Assembly: GCA_964640195.1 (NCBI GenBank)
Contig: CAZXIC010000016.1
Coordinates: forward strand, 1-24,244
From: CAZXIC01 sp964640195
GTDB taxonomy: Archaea; Iainarchaeota; Iainarchaeia; Iainarchaeales; GCA-2688035
Length of the DNA stretch: 24,244 bases
Direction of reading: 5' to 3'
Part shown: piece by piece, positions 7,963-14,886 of the stretch
Layout: every line of letters starts with the position of its first letter
Numbering within the stretch: the stretch's first letter is position 1
Program-made: the position numbers and the translations under genes
Notes under the pieces: model-generated
The model's database searches: none
Told to the model about the DNA's origin: nothing
Seen by the model: the letters and a program-made list of their open reading frames with translations, nothing else

Positions 7963-8703
7963 TCAGGGCACAAACTCTTTCCTCGCTTTGCGAAGCGCGC
8001 TTGACCAGCCGATGTCAAACCATTTCTCATGATAAGTGTAGCCATAAACCACGCTGTTTTCAATCAGCCAAATCATGAAGTAGCCCATCTTATCAGTGTT
8101 GTTCCCTTCGTCAATAAAGCGCTTCAACAACCTTACTTGTTCTTTTGGGAAGAAGTAAATTCCAAGCGAGGTGAGGGTGCTCTTTGGGTTTTTGTCCTTT
8201 TCCTGGAATTCAACGAACTTGCTGCTTTCATCTGTTACTGCAATGCCTAGCTCCCTCGCAGCCTCAAGGCTTTTGCTGTCCCACAGCGCGTTTACAACTG
8301 TCTTTTTCTTCCTGAAAAAATTGTAAACAGGCAGCAGTGAAAAGTTATAAAGGTTGTCTCCTGCGACCACCAGCATGTCATCGTCAATTTTCTCCCTTTC
8401 AATAACAAATTGGATGTCGCCAACCTGGCCCAAGCGGTTTTCATTGCTGCTAGTGCCGTCGTTGATTATTTTGATTTTAAGTTTGGTTTTTGCCTTAAAG
8501 CCCAGGAGCCATTCAGTGAAGTTCTTGTAAAATTTTGCATTTGTCACAATAAAAACATTTTCCGCGCCAGGCAGTTCTTCCAGTTTGCGGATTATATGCT
8601 CCAGAATCAGCTTGCCCTTTACGCGCAACAACGCCTTGGGCCTGTCCTTTGTAAGTGGGTACAGCCTTGTTGCATACCCCGCCGCCGGAATTATGATTTC
8701 CAT
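7963..8703 (-). CDS. Sugar-1-phosphate nucleotidyltransferase
   Basis: The product is 246 residues from the ATG at 8701-8703, with a GTGAGG ribosome site just upstream; the GTG at 8715 is part of that site rather than the likely start. The pyrophosphorylase signature is present as PAAGYATRLYPLTKDRPKALL (split here only by position: PAAG at 6-9, R13, K23). VAGDNLYNF supplies the first metal Asp, and WFDIGWSSALRKA near the C-terminus keeps the second metal Asp. All key catalytic positions are therefore conserved, unlike the two other nucleotidyltransferase-like genes nearby. It lies 14 bases after the UDP-glucose dehydrogenase stop, so UTP-glucose-1-phosphate uridylyltransferase activity feeding that enzyme is a reasonable inference. 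A thymidylyl- or cytidylyl-transferase is possible. The length is shorter than full GalU or RmlA and resembles LicC-like compact members. Confidence 0.82.
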   Translation of the reverse strand: MEIIIPAAGYATRLYPLTKDRPKALLRVKGKLILEHIIRKLEELPGAENVFIVTNAKFYKNFTEWLLGFKAKTKLKIKIINDGTSSNENRLGQVGDIQFVIEREKIDDDMLVVAGDNLYNFSLLPVYNFFRKKKTVVNALWDSKSLEAARELGIAVTDESSKFVEFQEKDKNPKSTLTSLGIYFFPKEQVRLLKRFIDEGNNTDKMGYFMIWLIENSVVYGYTYHEKWFDIGWSSALRKARKEFVP

Positions 8704-8717
8704 TTTCCGCCTCACAA

Positions 8718-10025
8718 CTACAGCCTGCCTATGCTGATGTAGTTAAACCCAAACTGCCTCAACTGCTTTGGATTGAAAATGTTTCTACCATCGCACACAA
8801 CGGGCTGCCGCATCAGCCTTTTCACTTTTTGCAAATCTATTTTCCTGAACTCGTCCCATTCTGTCAGGAAGAGCAGCGCATCAGCATCTTTTGCAGCATC
8901 ATACGTGTTATTGCAGTACTCAACATTCTGCAGAATGCCCTTGGCCCTCTCCATTGCCTGCGGGTCATATACCCTAACCTTTGCCCCTTCTAACTGCAGC
9001 GCATTTATTATGTCAATGCTCGGTGCGAAGCGCATGTCATCGGTGTTCGGCTTGAAGGCAAGCCCCAAGACGCCTATTTTCTTGTCCCTCAAAACCCACA
9101 AGGCATCTTCAACTTTCTTGACAAATATCTGCCTCTGCAGCTGGTTTATTTTCTGCACCTCCCTGAGCAAAGCAAAATCATAGCCGCTCCTCTGGGCAAT
9201 CCAGATGAATGCGTCAACGTCCTTTGGGAAGCAGAATCCACCATAACCAAGCCCGGCACTCAAAAAGTTTGGGCGAATCCTTTTATCCAGGCCCATTCCT
9301 TGGGCAACCTCTTCAACATTTGCCCCTGTTTTCTCGCAGATGTTTGCAATCGCATTTATGAAACTGATTTTTGTTGCAAGAAAGCTGTTTGAAGCGTGCT
9401 TTATTATTTCAGCGCTCTTTATGTCGGTGAAAACCATTTTTGCCTTTAGCGGAGCGTACAGCTTGCGCATCACAGCCCTTGCCTTTTCGCTGTTTGTCCC
9501 GATAACAATCCTATCCGGTTCCAAGAAGTCCTTTACCGCGCTGCCTTCCCTTAGGAATTCAGGGTTGCTCACAACCATGTGCGGGATGCACTTGCCTTTA
9601 GCTGCATTGCCGTTGCTGCAGCGCAGAATCTGCTCAATCTTCTCGCCTGTGAGCACAGGAACTGTGCTCTTCTCAACAACAATCTTCGGTTCCTTTGCTA
9701 TTGCGGCAATTCCTCTTGTAACATTCTCAATGTAACTCAGGTCAGCGCCCCCGTCAGTTCTTGGTGGGGTTCCCACGGCAATGAATATCACGTCGGCATG
9801 ATTCACTGCTTTCCCAAAGTCTGCTGTAAAGCGCAGCCTCCTTGCATTGGCGTTCTTTTCAATCAGCTTCCTCAGGGCTGGTTCAAAAATAGGAACCTTG
9901 CCGCTGTTCAGAACTCTTATCTTCTTGCTGTCAATGTCCTGGCAGATTACATCATTTCCCATATCCGCGAAGCACGCGCCTGCAACCAGGCCGACATACC
10001 CCGAACCAACCACGCTTATCTTCAT
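8718..10025 (-). CDS. ugd: UDP-glucose 6-dehydrogenase
   Basis: The product is 435 residues, the normal length. The N-terminal NAD fold starts KISVVGSGYVGLVAG; VIFIAVGTPPRTDGGADLSY, VEKSTVPVLTGE, NPEFLREGSAVKDF and GLGYGGFCFPKDVDAF (with the catalytic Cys near residue 260) are all diagnostic. The C-terminal domain has VLGLAFKPNTDDMR, RVYDPQA and LLFLTEWDEF. It oxidises UDP-glucose to UDP-glucuronate with two NAD+. UDP-N-acetylmannosamine and GDP-mannose dehydrogenases share the fold, but the adjacent nucleotidyltransferase and UDP-xylose synthase favour UDP-glucose. It is the first gene of the minus-strand operon and is transcribed away from the palindromic promoter region at 10074-10104. No clear ribosome site precedes the ATG at 10025. 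Confidence 0.92.
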   Translation of the reverse strand: MKISVVGSGYVGLVAGACFADMGNDVICQDIDSKKIRVLNSGKVPIFEPALRKLIEKNANARRLRFTADFGKAVNHADVIFIAVGTPPRTDGGADLSYIENVTRGIAAIAKEPKIVVEKSTVPVLTGEKIEQILRCSNGNAAKGKCIPHMVVSNPEFLREGSAVKDFLEPDRIVIGTNSEKARAVMRKLYAPLKAKMVFTDIKSAEIIKHASNSFLATKISFINAIANICEKTGANVEEVAQGMGLDKRIRPNFLSAGLGYGGFCFPKDVDAFIWIAQRSGYDFALLREVQKINQLQRQIFVKKVEDALWVLRDKKIGVLGLAFKPNTDDMRFAPSIDIINALQLEGAKVRVYDPQAMERAKGILQNVEYCNNTYDAAKDADALLFLTEWDEFRKIDLQKVKRLMRQPVVCDGRNIFNPKQLRQFGFNYISIGRL

Positions 10026-10073
10026 TTCCGGTCAGCCAGCAAAAAATCGGTTAACCTTAATGAGAACAGAAGC

Positions 10074-10084
10074 CTTTAAATATA
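10074..10084. promoter_or_regulatory. Shared TATA-like element between divergent operons
   Basis: The plus-strand text is CTTTAAATATA. TTTAAA is itself symmetric, so the box can act in both directions. Its centre is about 26 bases upstream of the methyltransferase ATG at 10104, predicting a leaderless message on the plus strand. On the minus strand the predicted start is near 10052, giving a leader of about 27 bases for ugd. It overlaps the left end of the palindrome at 10079-10101. Confidence 0.6.
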
Positions 10085-10101
10085 TGATTGAATCATATAT
10101 T
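10079..10101. promoter_or_regulatory. 23-bp palindrome, candidate operator
   Basis: Two 11-bp arms, AATATATGATT's inner part and its exact complement, surround a single central G: arm 10079-10089 and arm 10091-10101 are perfect inverted complements, with core ATGATT-G-AATCAT. It lies between the TATA-like box and the methyltransferase ATG, only two bases before that ATG, and thus covers the space a repressor would need to block. The downstream two-gene unit encodes a ribbon-helix-helix protein (10715-11539), a class that binds such symmetric sites as paired dimers. AT richness makes chance symmetry easier, but 11 of 11 pairs at a promoter is unlikely to be accidental. Confidence 0.6.
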
Positions 10102-10103
10102 GT

Positions 10104-10718
10104 ATGAAAAAGTATGAGGTAAGTCACTTGCCGCTTGCTGGGGTAAAGGAATACTTTGACAGCGTTGCATCCATATACGAGAAAAGGAGGAAGCGGCTGC
10201 AGTTGCTGAAAGAAGCAGAGAAGCAGGCTGTCATTGGCGCTTTGGACGTCAAGAGGGGCGAACTTGTTTTGGATGCAGGCTGCGGAACAGGGTTTTACAG
10301 CCTGGAGATAATCAAAAGGGGCGGCAGGGTTTTTGGCGTTGACATCAGCCCAAAAATGGTTGCAAAGGCAAAAGCTTCTGGGGTAAACGCTGTTGTGGGC
10401 AATTTGGAGGTTATTTCCTACAAGCAGCGATTCGACAAGGCACTGTTCGCAGGCAGCCTTGAATTCTGCGTCAACCCAAGGGCAGCGATAAAGAACAGCG
10501 CAAAGGCGCTGAAGAAAAACGGCGCCCTTGTTTTAATCGCCCCGCCCAAATCAGTGCAAGGGCTATTTTACGCTTTGTTCCATTTAACCCATGGCTTTAG
10601 GATAAAGCTGTTCAGCAAAAAGGGATTGCAGCAAATGCTGCGCGAAGCAGGCATGCGGGTTCTCTTTATCAGAAAAACAACACCACTGAGCGTGATAGTC
10701 AAGGCAGTAAAAAGGTGA
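10104..10718 (+). CDS. Class I SAM-dependent methyltransferase
   Basis: The product is 204 residues from the ATG at 10104, probably translated from a leaderless message. Motif I is LVLDAGCGTGFYSLEI, followed by the acidic loop GVDISPKMVAKA, then VVGNLE and a FAGSLEFCVNP stretch in place of the usual motif IV. This is the seven-strand Rossmann methyltransferase fold of the UbiE/Methyltransf_11 group. The N-terminal lead VKEYFDSVASIYEKRRKR is the helix usual in small-molecule methyltransferases. The substrate is unknown; a sugar, polyprenyl or quinone-like molecule would each fit. The stop overlaps the GTG of the following RHH-nucleotidyltransferase gene by four bases (GTGA), so the two are translationally coupled. 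Confidence 0.82.
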   Translation: MKKYEVSHLPLAGVKEYFDSVASIYEKRRKRLQLLKEAEKQAVIGALDVKRGELVLDAGCGTGFYSLEIIKRGGRVFGVDISPKMVAKAKASGVNAVVGNLEVISYKQRFDKALFAGSLEFCVNPRAAIKNSAKALKKNGALVLIAPPKSVQGLFYALFHLTHGFRIKLFSKKGLQQMLREAGMRVLFIRKTTPLSVIVKAVKR

Positions 10719-11539
10719 AAAAAGTGGGCAGGGAAAGGGTTACAATAACAATCAGGGAAGACCTGCTGCAGCAGGTAGACAGGCTTGTGGATGGATTGAA
10801 CATAAGGAGCAGAAGCCAGGCAGTTGAATTCCTGTTAAGCAAGTTCTTATCCGATTACAGGATAAGGAATGCCCTGATACTTGCGGGAGGCAGGAAGAAG
10901 GATATAACCGTGCAGAACAGCAACAGGTTTTTGGCTGACGTTAACGGCTCAACTCTGCTGCAAAGGGTTATGGCTCGGATAAGCGAGTTCCACATAAACA
11001 ATTTCATTGTGTACGTTGACACAGGGGCAGAGCAGATAATGCAGGCAGTTGGGGGGAGCAGGCTGCCCTACAATGTAAACTTCCTTGTTGGAAAAAAGCC
11101 GAGCGGAACGATAGAGCCCTTGCTGATGGCAAAGAAGCGACTGGAGGACACTTTTTTGGTTGCGTACGGAGACACCGTAACAAACCTCAACTTGAATGAC
11201 ATGCTGGGCTTCCACAGGAAGAACCACAGCATTGCAACCATCGCCCTTACAACAGTGAGCAACCCAGGGCAGTACGGCGTTGCAATGCTGCAGGGAAACA
11301 GGATAACGGAATTCGAGCAGAAGCCCAGAAAGGAAGCGCACTCCTTTCTAATCAACGCAGGCATTTTCCTGTTTGAGCCAGGAGTATTCAGGTACATTGG
11401 CAGGAGCATGAGCAACCTGGAGAAAGACCTTTTCCCCAAGCTGGCGGAAAGAGGCATGCTGTACGGATACCCCTTTCAGGGGCTCTATTTGAATGTGAAT
11501 ACAAAGGCGGACTTAGAGAAAGCGAGGGCACTGTTGTAG
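10715..11539 (+). CDS. Ribbon-helix-helix domain fused to nucleotidyltransferase-like domain; candidate sugar-nucleotide-sensing regulator
   Basis: The product is 274 residues from the GTG at 10715. Residues about 6-46 are a ribbon-helix-helix DNA-binding domain: RVTITIREDLLQQVDRLV and then IRSRSQAVEFLLSKFL, with the beta strand (VTITI), SRSQ turn and helix spacing of CopG/MetJ-type repressors. Residues 52-274 are a GT-A nucleotidyltransferase-like domain: ALILAGG (53-59), VAYGDT (D153), VSNPGQYGVAML, ITEFEQKP and INAGIFLFEP. The catalytic signature has decayed. The loop after LAGG is RKKDITVQ instead of GTRLRPLT, the PK position reads NR (70-71), and the second metal Asp position reads N260 in LYLNVNT instead of W-x-D-x-G-T. 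I infer a protein that binds a nucleotide sugar or sugar phosphate without turning it over, and uses this to control DNA binding. Retained weak activity cannot be excluded. Confidence 0.85.
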   Translation: MKKVGRERVTITIREDLLQQVDRLVDGLNIRSRSQAVEFLLSKFLSDYRIRNALILAGGRKKDITVQNSNRFLADVNGSTLLQRVMARISEFHINNFIVYVDTGAEQIMQAVGGSRLPYNVNFLVGKKPSGTIEPLLMAKKRLEDTFLVAYGDTVTNLNLNDMLGFHRKNHSIATIALTTVSNPGQYGVAMLQGNRITEFEQKPRKEAHSFLINAGIFLFEPGVFRYIGRSMSNLEKDLFPKLAERGMLYGYPFQGLYLNVNTKADLEKARALL

Positions 11540-11543
11540 TACT

Positions 11544-12416
11544 TCAAAACCCCTTCAAAAATGCCTCAACCAATTCCTTCTCTTTCTTGATTTCCCCCTC
11601 GCTTACGTTCACTCCGTGCTCGAAAACTATTGGAATTTTTTTAATTTGGGCAACATTCCTGAATAATTCAATCTGCCCTTGGGAAGAAACAGCCGCATGC
11701 CTGTCCAGCTGGCATTCTTCACTCTGTTTTTCTGTCCAGTGCATGTGCACCCCTGCTATGCGGGAAGAGAAACTTTCAAGCAGTTCAGCTGCCATGTCCT
11801 CAAACAATGCATGACCGTAATCAAACAGCAGCCCCAGCTCTGGGAAAGCGGCAAACATGTGTTGGAATTCCCCTATAGTGAAAACAAGTGGCATTGCCTC
11901 CCTCGCGTGGATGTTCTCAACGGCAAGCCTCACGCCTGCATTGCCCGCAAGCCGAAGGGCATAGTGGAGCAGTTCATAAAAGTTCTCAATGCTCTTCCCT
12001 CTGTCAAGCGGCTTTTTAGGCACGATTACATCAAAGCCCCTTGTCGGGTCAAACGCAAAGCCCATCTCGTTCAGGAAGCCGGGGTGGATTCCAACAACGC
12101 CTGCTTCCGTAAGCTCCGCGGCTTTAAAGAGGTTGTCAACAACGCGCTTGTTCTGCTTTGACATGCCAAGCGAGGGGTTGAACCAGAAGCGCTTCCTCGG
12201 TGGTGGAAAAAGGCTGTGGATCGTGTAGCTCTTGCCCGGGAAATCGCGCTTTATCCGCTTCACAGTTTCCCAGGAGTCTGCCTCAAAGCCGTGCGCTGCG
12301 CCCAGTTCAACAGCCTCAAAGCCCAAGCCAAAAACCGCTTTGACTGAATCGTAAATGCCCTTCCCCCTGAACGCGTAATAGCTGCTGCTCAAGCCAAGCA
12401 AGCTACTGCACCCCAT
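11544..12416 (-). CDS. Xylose-isomerase-like TIM-barrel protein
   Basis: The product is 290 residues from the ATG at 12414-12416. The reading frame extends further upstream, but that part lies inside the preceding gene, and GCSSLLGLSSSYYAF is a natural first strand. It is an AP-endonuclease-2/sugar-isomerase TIM barrel. Candidate metal ligands appear in order: E in AVELGAAHG, H in VGIHPGF, E in LAVENIHA, D with H in LLFDYGHA, H in GVHMHWTE and E in IVFEHG. These barrels isomerise or epimerise sugars, or act as endonuclease IV; the ligand pattern and sugar-gene context favour a sugar role. The start codon overlaps the end of the upstream membrane-protein gene by 14 bases, so the two form a coupled unit. 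The stop is four bases from the convergent RHH-fusion stop. Confidence 0.78.
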   Translation of the reverse strand: MGCSSLLGLSSSYYAFRGKGIYDSVKAVFGLGFEAVELGAAHGFEADSWETVKRIKRDFPGKSYTIHSLFPPPRKRFWFNPSLGMSKQNKRVVDNLFKAAELTEAGVVGIHPGFLNEMGFAFDPTRGFDVIVPKKPLDRGKSIENFYELLHYALRLAGNAGVRLAVENIHAREAMPLVFTIGEFQHMFAAFPELGLLFDYGHALFEDMAAELLESFSSRIAGVHMHWTEKQSEECQLDRHAAVSSQGQIELFRNVAQIKKIPIVFEHGVNVSEGEIKKEKELVEAFLKGF

Positions 12417-14091
12417 AAAGCCAAATCTTCCAGGGCGATTCACTGTTCTCAAAAGTGCGCAGCAGCTGCAAATCGTTTTCAGCAGCATTTGTTATCTCCA
12501 CAGCTGAAAGGATATATTCGCCGCCCATTTCCTTCAGTGCTTCTGTGTTAAGCTCAAGGTTGTCTACCTTTGCACCCTTGTCCTTTGTGTAGAAATAGCC
12601 GCCGTTAAGGTCCGCTACCCAGACATAGCACCTGCTCCCCCACGTGTCAAAATATCTCTTCAAATGCGCTGGACTCTTTTCAAGCTCTTTTTCAATAATG
12701 CGCCTGAAGCTGTACTTGTACTGCAGCGGGTAATTGTCATGGTAGGCATCAAGCGCATAGAAACCATTATAAAGCGAGATTTGTGGGTGCATGCCAATGC
12801 TGACAACCCTATAATCGCTCTGAGGCACCGCGATGTAATCCTTTATCTCCTGAAACAGAGCAGGGGAAAAGAACTCATTGTAGGTCATGCCCTGGTTCAG
12901 CAGCAGCCCAATGCCGCCGCTTTGGACAAGCTCGTCACTGTAAGAGAAAAGGAAAGCGCACTGCAGTATGATTAGGGCAAACGCAATCTTCTTTCCGTGC
13001 TTTAAATTGTCAAAGATAACCGCCAGGGACAATGCAAAAATGAGATACCAAAGCAAGGGAAATAGACTGTTAAACCTCTCAAAACCAAATGTGTTAAGCA
13101 GGCTGAATTGTGCCTTCAGGGGCTCCAGTACGGCCCAGCCGCTGATGAATTCTACGAAAAGCGATATTGCAACAACGATTGCAAGCAGCTTTGTCAGCAA
13201 GCTCAGCTGCAACTTTTTCAAATGAATGGCTGCAAGTGCAATGCCAGCAGCAATGATTACAAAGTAATGGTGCAGGGAGGCTGCGTGGTAAATCCCAAAA
13301 ATGAAGGTTCTGGCGCTCCTGCCAAGCACCCTTATGCTATCTGTTGGATATCCCTTGAACTCTACCCTGTGGGAAACATAACTGGAATCAAGAAACATGT
13401 TGAAAACCAGCCTGTACTCTACAAGCACGGAAATTAACGTCATCAAAGCCAAGGCAATGAAAACCCTGTAGTTTACTTTTCTTGCCTTGAACGTGTCATA
13501 CAGCCAGAGCAGGGCTATGCCTGCCAGAAAAAAGAAGCTTGCCCTTGTAAAGGAGGACAGCAGTGGAAAGAGCAGTACAATCAGCCAGTCTTTTTTTGAG
13601 GATTGCTGGGCGCGAATGTTCAGGATTGCGTACAAGGCAAGCGGCTGTGCTGCAATTCCAAGCATCCTGTTGAGATTGAATGGCAGCAGTGCAAATGCCA
13701 ACGCAATGCCAACAACCAACAGCCTGTGTTTCTTGTCACGCAAAAAGTGGTTTTTAAGCAGCAAGTACATCCCGGCAAATGCAACGAAATGCATCAGCGC
13801 AACCAGAATGACGTAAGCGTTAAATGTTCCGAAAAAGGTGTTCAGCAGCAGGAAAAGGTTGAATTCTGACGCCAGCGTGTTCCTGGGAATGCCGTTCATT
13901 ATCTGCTCAACTGTTGCATCCAGGGGCGCAAAAACCTGCCCGCTTTCCGCAAGCACTTTTACCCTGACAACCCAGTCGTCCAAAGTGTCGTGAATCAAAA
14001 TCGCTGAGTTCTCGCCAAGTATGAAAAAAGGCAGCAGGTAGAGGCAAATAACCGCAAGAGCGATGTAAACCAGTTTATTGGCAGAATCCAT
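12403..14091 (-). CDS. Polytopic membrane protein, GT-C-like (DUF6044-like)
   Basis: The product is 562 residues with roughly ten to twelve membrane segments in the first 390 residues and a soluble, externally placed domain after that. The first loop HDTLDDWVVRVKVLAESGQV, followed by NGIPRNTLASEFN, looks like the acidic first-loop motif of multi-spanning GT-C glycosyltransferases and closely resembles the membrane family I know as DUF6044 (including Bacillus YkoS); this family match is from memory. The C-terminal soluble part (YALDAYHDNYPLQYK, WGSRCYVWVADLNGGYF) also occurs in such proteins. If it is a GT-C enzyme it would take a polyprenyl-phosphate sugar and add it outside the membrane. That fits the dolichol-phosphate-type glycosyltransferase at 6893-7825. 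It is first of two coupled genes, transcribed from the shared promoter at 14119-14125. Confidence 0.75.
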   Translation of the reverse strand: MDSANKLVYIALAVICLYLLPFFILGENSAILIHDTLDDWVVRVKVLAESGQVFAPLDATVEQIMNGIPRNTLASEFNLFLLLNTFFGTFNAYVILVALMHFVAFAGMYLLLKNHFLRDKKHRLLVVGIALAFALLPFNLNRMLGIAAQPLALYAILNIRAQQSSKKDWLIVLLFPLLSSFTRASFFFLAGIALLWLYDTFKARKVNYRVFIALALMTLISVLVEYRLVFNMFLDSSYVSHRVEFKGYPTDSIRVLGRSARTFIFGIYHAASLHHYFVIIAAGIALAAIHLKKLQLSLLTKLLAIVVAISLFVEFISGWAVLEPLKAQFSLLNTFGFERFNSLFPLLWYLIFALSLAVIFDNLKHGKKIAFALIILQCAFLFSYSDELVQSGGIGLLLNQGMTYNEFFSPALFQEIKDYIAVPQSDYRVVSIGMHPQISLYNGFYALDAYHDNYPLQYKYSFRRIIEKELEKSPAHLKRYFDTWGSRCYVWVADLNGGYFYTKDKGAKVDNLELNTEALKEMGGEYILSAVEITNAAENDLQLLRTFENSESPWKIWLYGVQ

Positions 14092-14118
14092 TCTGAAGAT
14101 TATTTCACTAACAAATAG

Positions 14119-14125
14119 TATAAAT
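14119..14125. promoter_or_regulatory. TATA box in divergent intergenic region
   Basis: TATAAAT on the plus strand (ATTTATA on the minus strand) lies midway in the 64-base gap between the membrane-protein ATG at 14091 and the nucleotidyltransferase ATG at 14156. The centre is about 31 bases from the first and 34 bases from the second. Either direction would give a leader shorter than ten bases. It is the only strong TATA match in the gap. Confidence 0.55.
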
Positions 14126-14155
14126 TCTTTATTGCCCTAAAATTACTTGGCTTTC

Positions 14156-14881
14156 ATGGACGTTGGAATAAGAAAGGCATTCATCCTTGCCGGAGGCCTG
14201 GGCACAAGGCTGAGGCCAATTACATATGAACTGAGCAAGCTGATTCTGCCGATTCAGGGAAAACCGCTGCTGCAGTGGAACATTGAGCTGGCAAAAAGGT
14301 TTGGCGTTAAGGACATCACGCTTGCAGTCGGCTACAAGCACGGGCAGATTCAGCACTATTTTGGAAACGGAAAAAGGCTTGGCGTGAGGATTCACTACAA
14401 CGTTGAAAGGAAATACAGGGGCACTGCCGGCGCGCTCAAGATTGCCGAGCGCACTTTCAGACGCGAAAAGAAGTTCATTATGATGAATGGCGATGAATTG
14501 AAGGACATTGACTTCAAGAAAATGAATGCAGTGCACCAGCGCAACAATGCGATGGCGACCCTTGCACTTGCGACTGTTCCCTACAAAAAGGGCGGCGGCG
14601 TGGTGAAGTTAGAGGGCAGCAGGATAACTGAGTTCAGCGAGAAGCCAAAAGGCGAAAAGGGGGGCAAGAAATTGATTAATGCAGGCGCCTACATCCTGAG
14701 CCCAGAAATATTCAAGCTCATTCCGAGGGGCAGAATAGTGAGCATTGAAAAGGAAACCTTCCCGCAAATCGCAAGGGCTGGCAGGCTCTATGGCGTTGAC
14801 ATGGGAAAAAGGCAGTTCCTGCAGACAGACAACTTTGAGAGGTTTGAGAAAGCGATATCCGACTGGAAGGGATTCAAATAA
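14156..14881 (+). CDS. Sugar nucleotidyltransferase family protein
   Basis: The product is 241 residues from the ATG at 14156; a TTG nine bases earlier is in frame but less likely. The pyrophosphorylase signature is well kept: FILAGGLGTRLRPIT (R18), then SKLILPIQGKPLL with K28, although the usual Pro before the Lys is Ser. MMNGDEL supplies the first metal Asp, VPYKKGGGVVKLEG and ITEFSEKP follow, and LINAGAYILSPE is typical. The closing motif, usually W-x-D-[IV]-G-T-P, reads RQFLQTDNFERF, so the second metal Asp appears lost or moved. Activity is therefore likely but less certain than for the gene at 7963-8703. It is related to mannose-1-phosphate or glucose-1-phosphate transferases. The following sugar-phosphate transferase gene starts five bases downstream. 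Confidence 0.8.
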   Translation: MDVGIRKAFILAGGLGTRLRPITYELSKLILPIQGKPLLQWNIELAKRFGVKDITLAVGYKHGQIQHYFGNGKRLGVRIHYNVERKYRGTAGALKIAERTFRREKKFIMMNGDELKDIDFKKMNAVHQRNNAMATLALATVPYKKGGGVVKLEGSRITEFSEKPKGEKGGKKLINAGAYILSPEIFKLIPRGRIVSIEKETFPQIARAGRLYGVDMGKRQFLQTDNFERFEKAISDWKGFK

Positions 14882-14886
14882 AGCGG

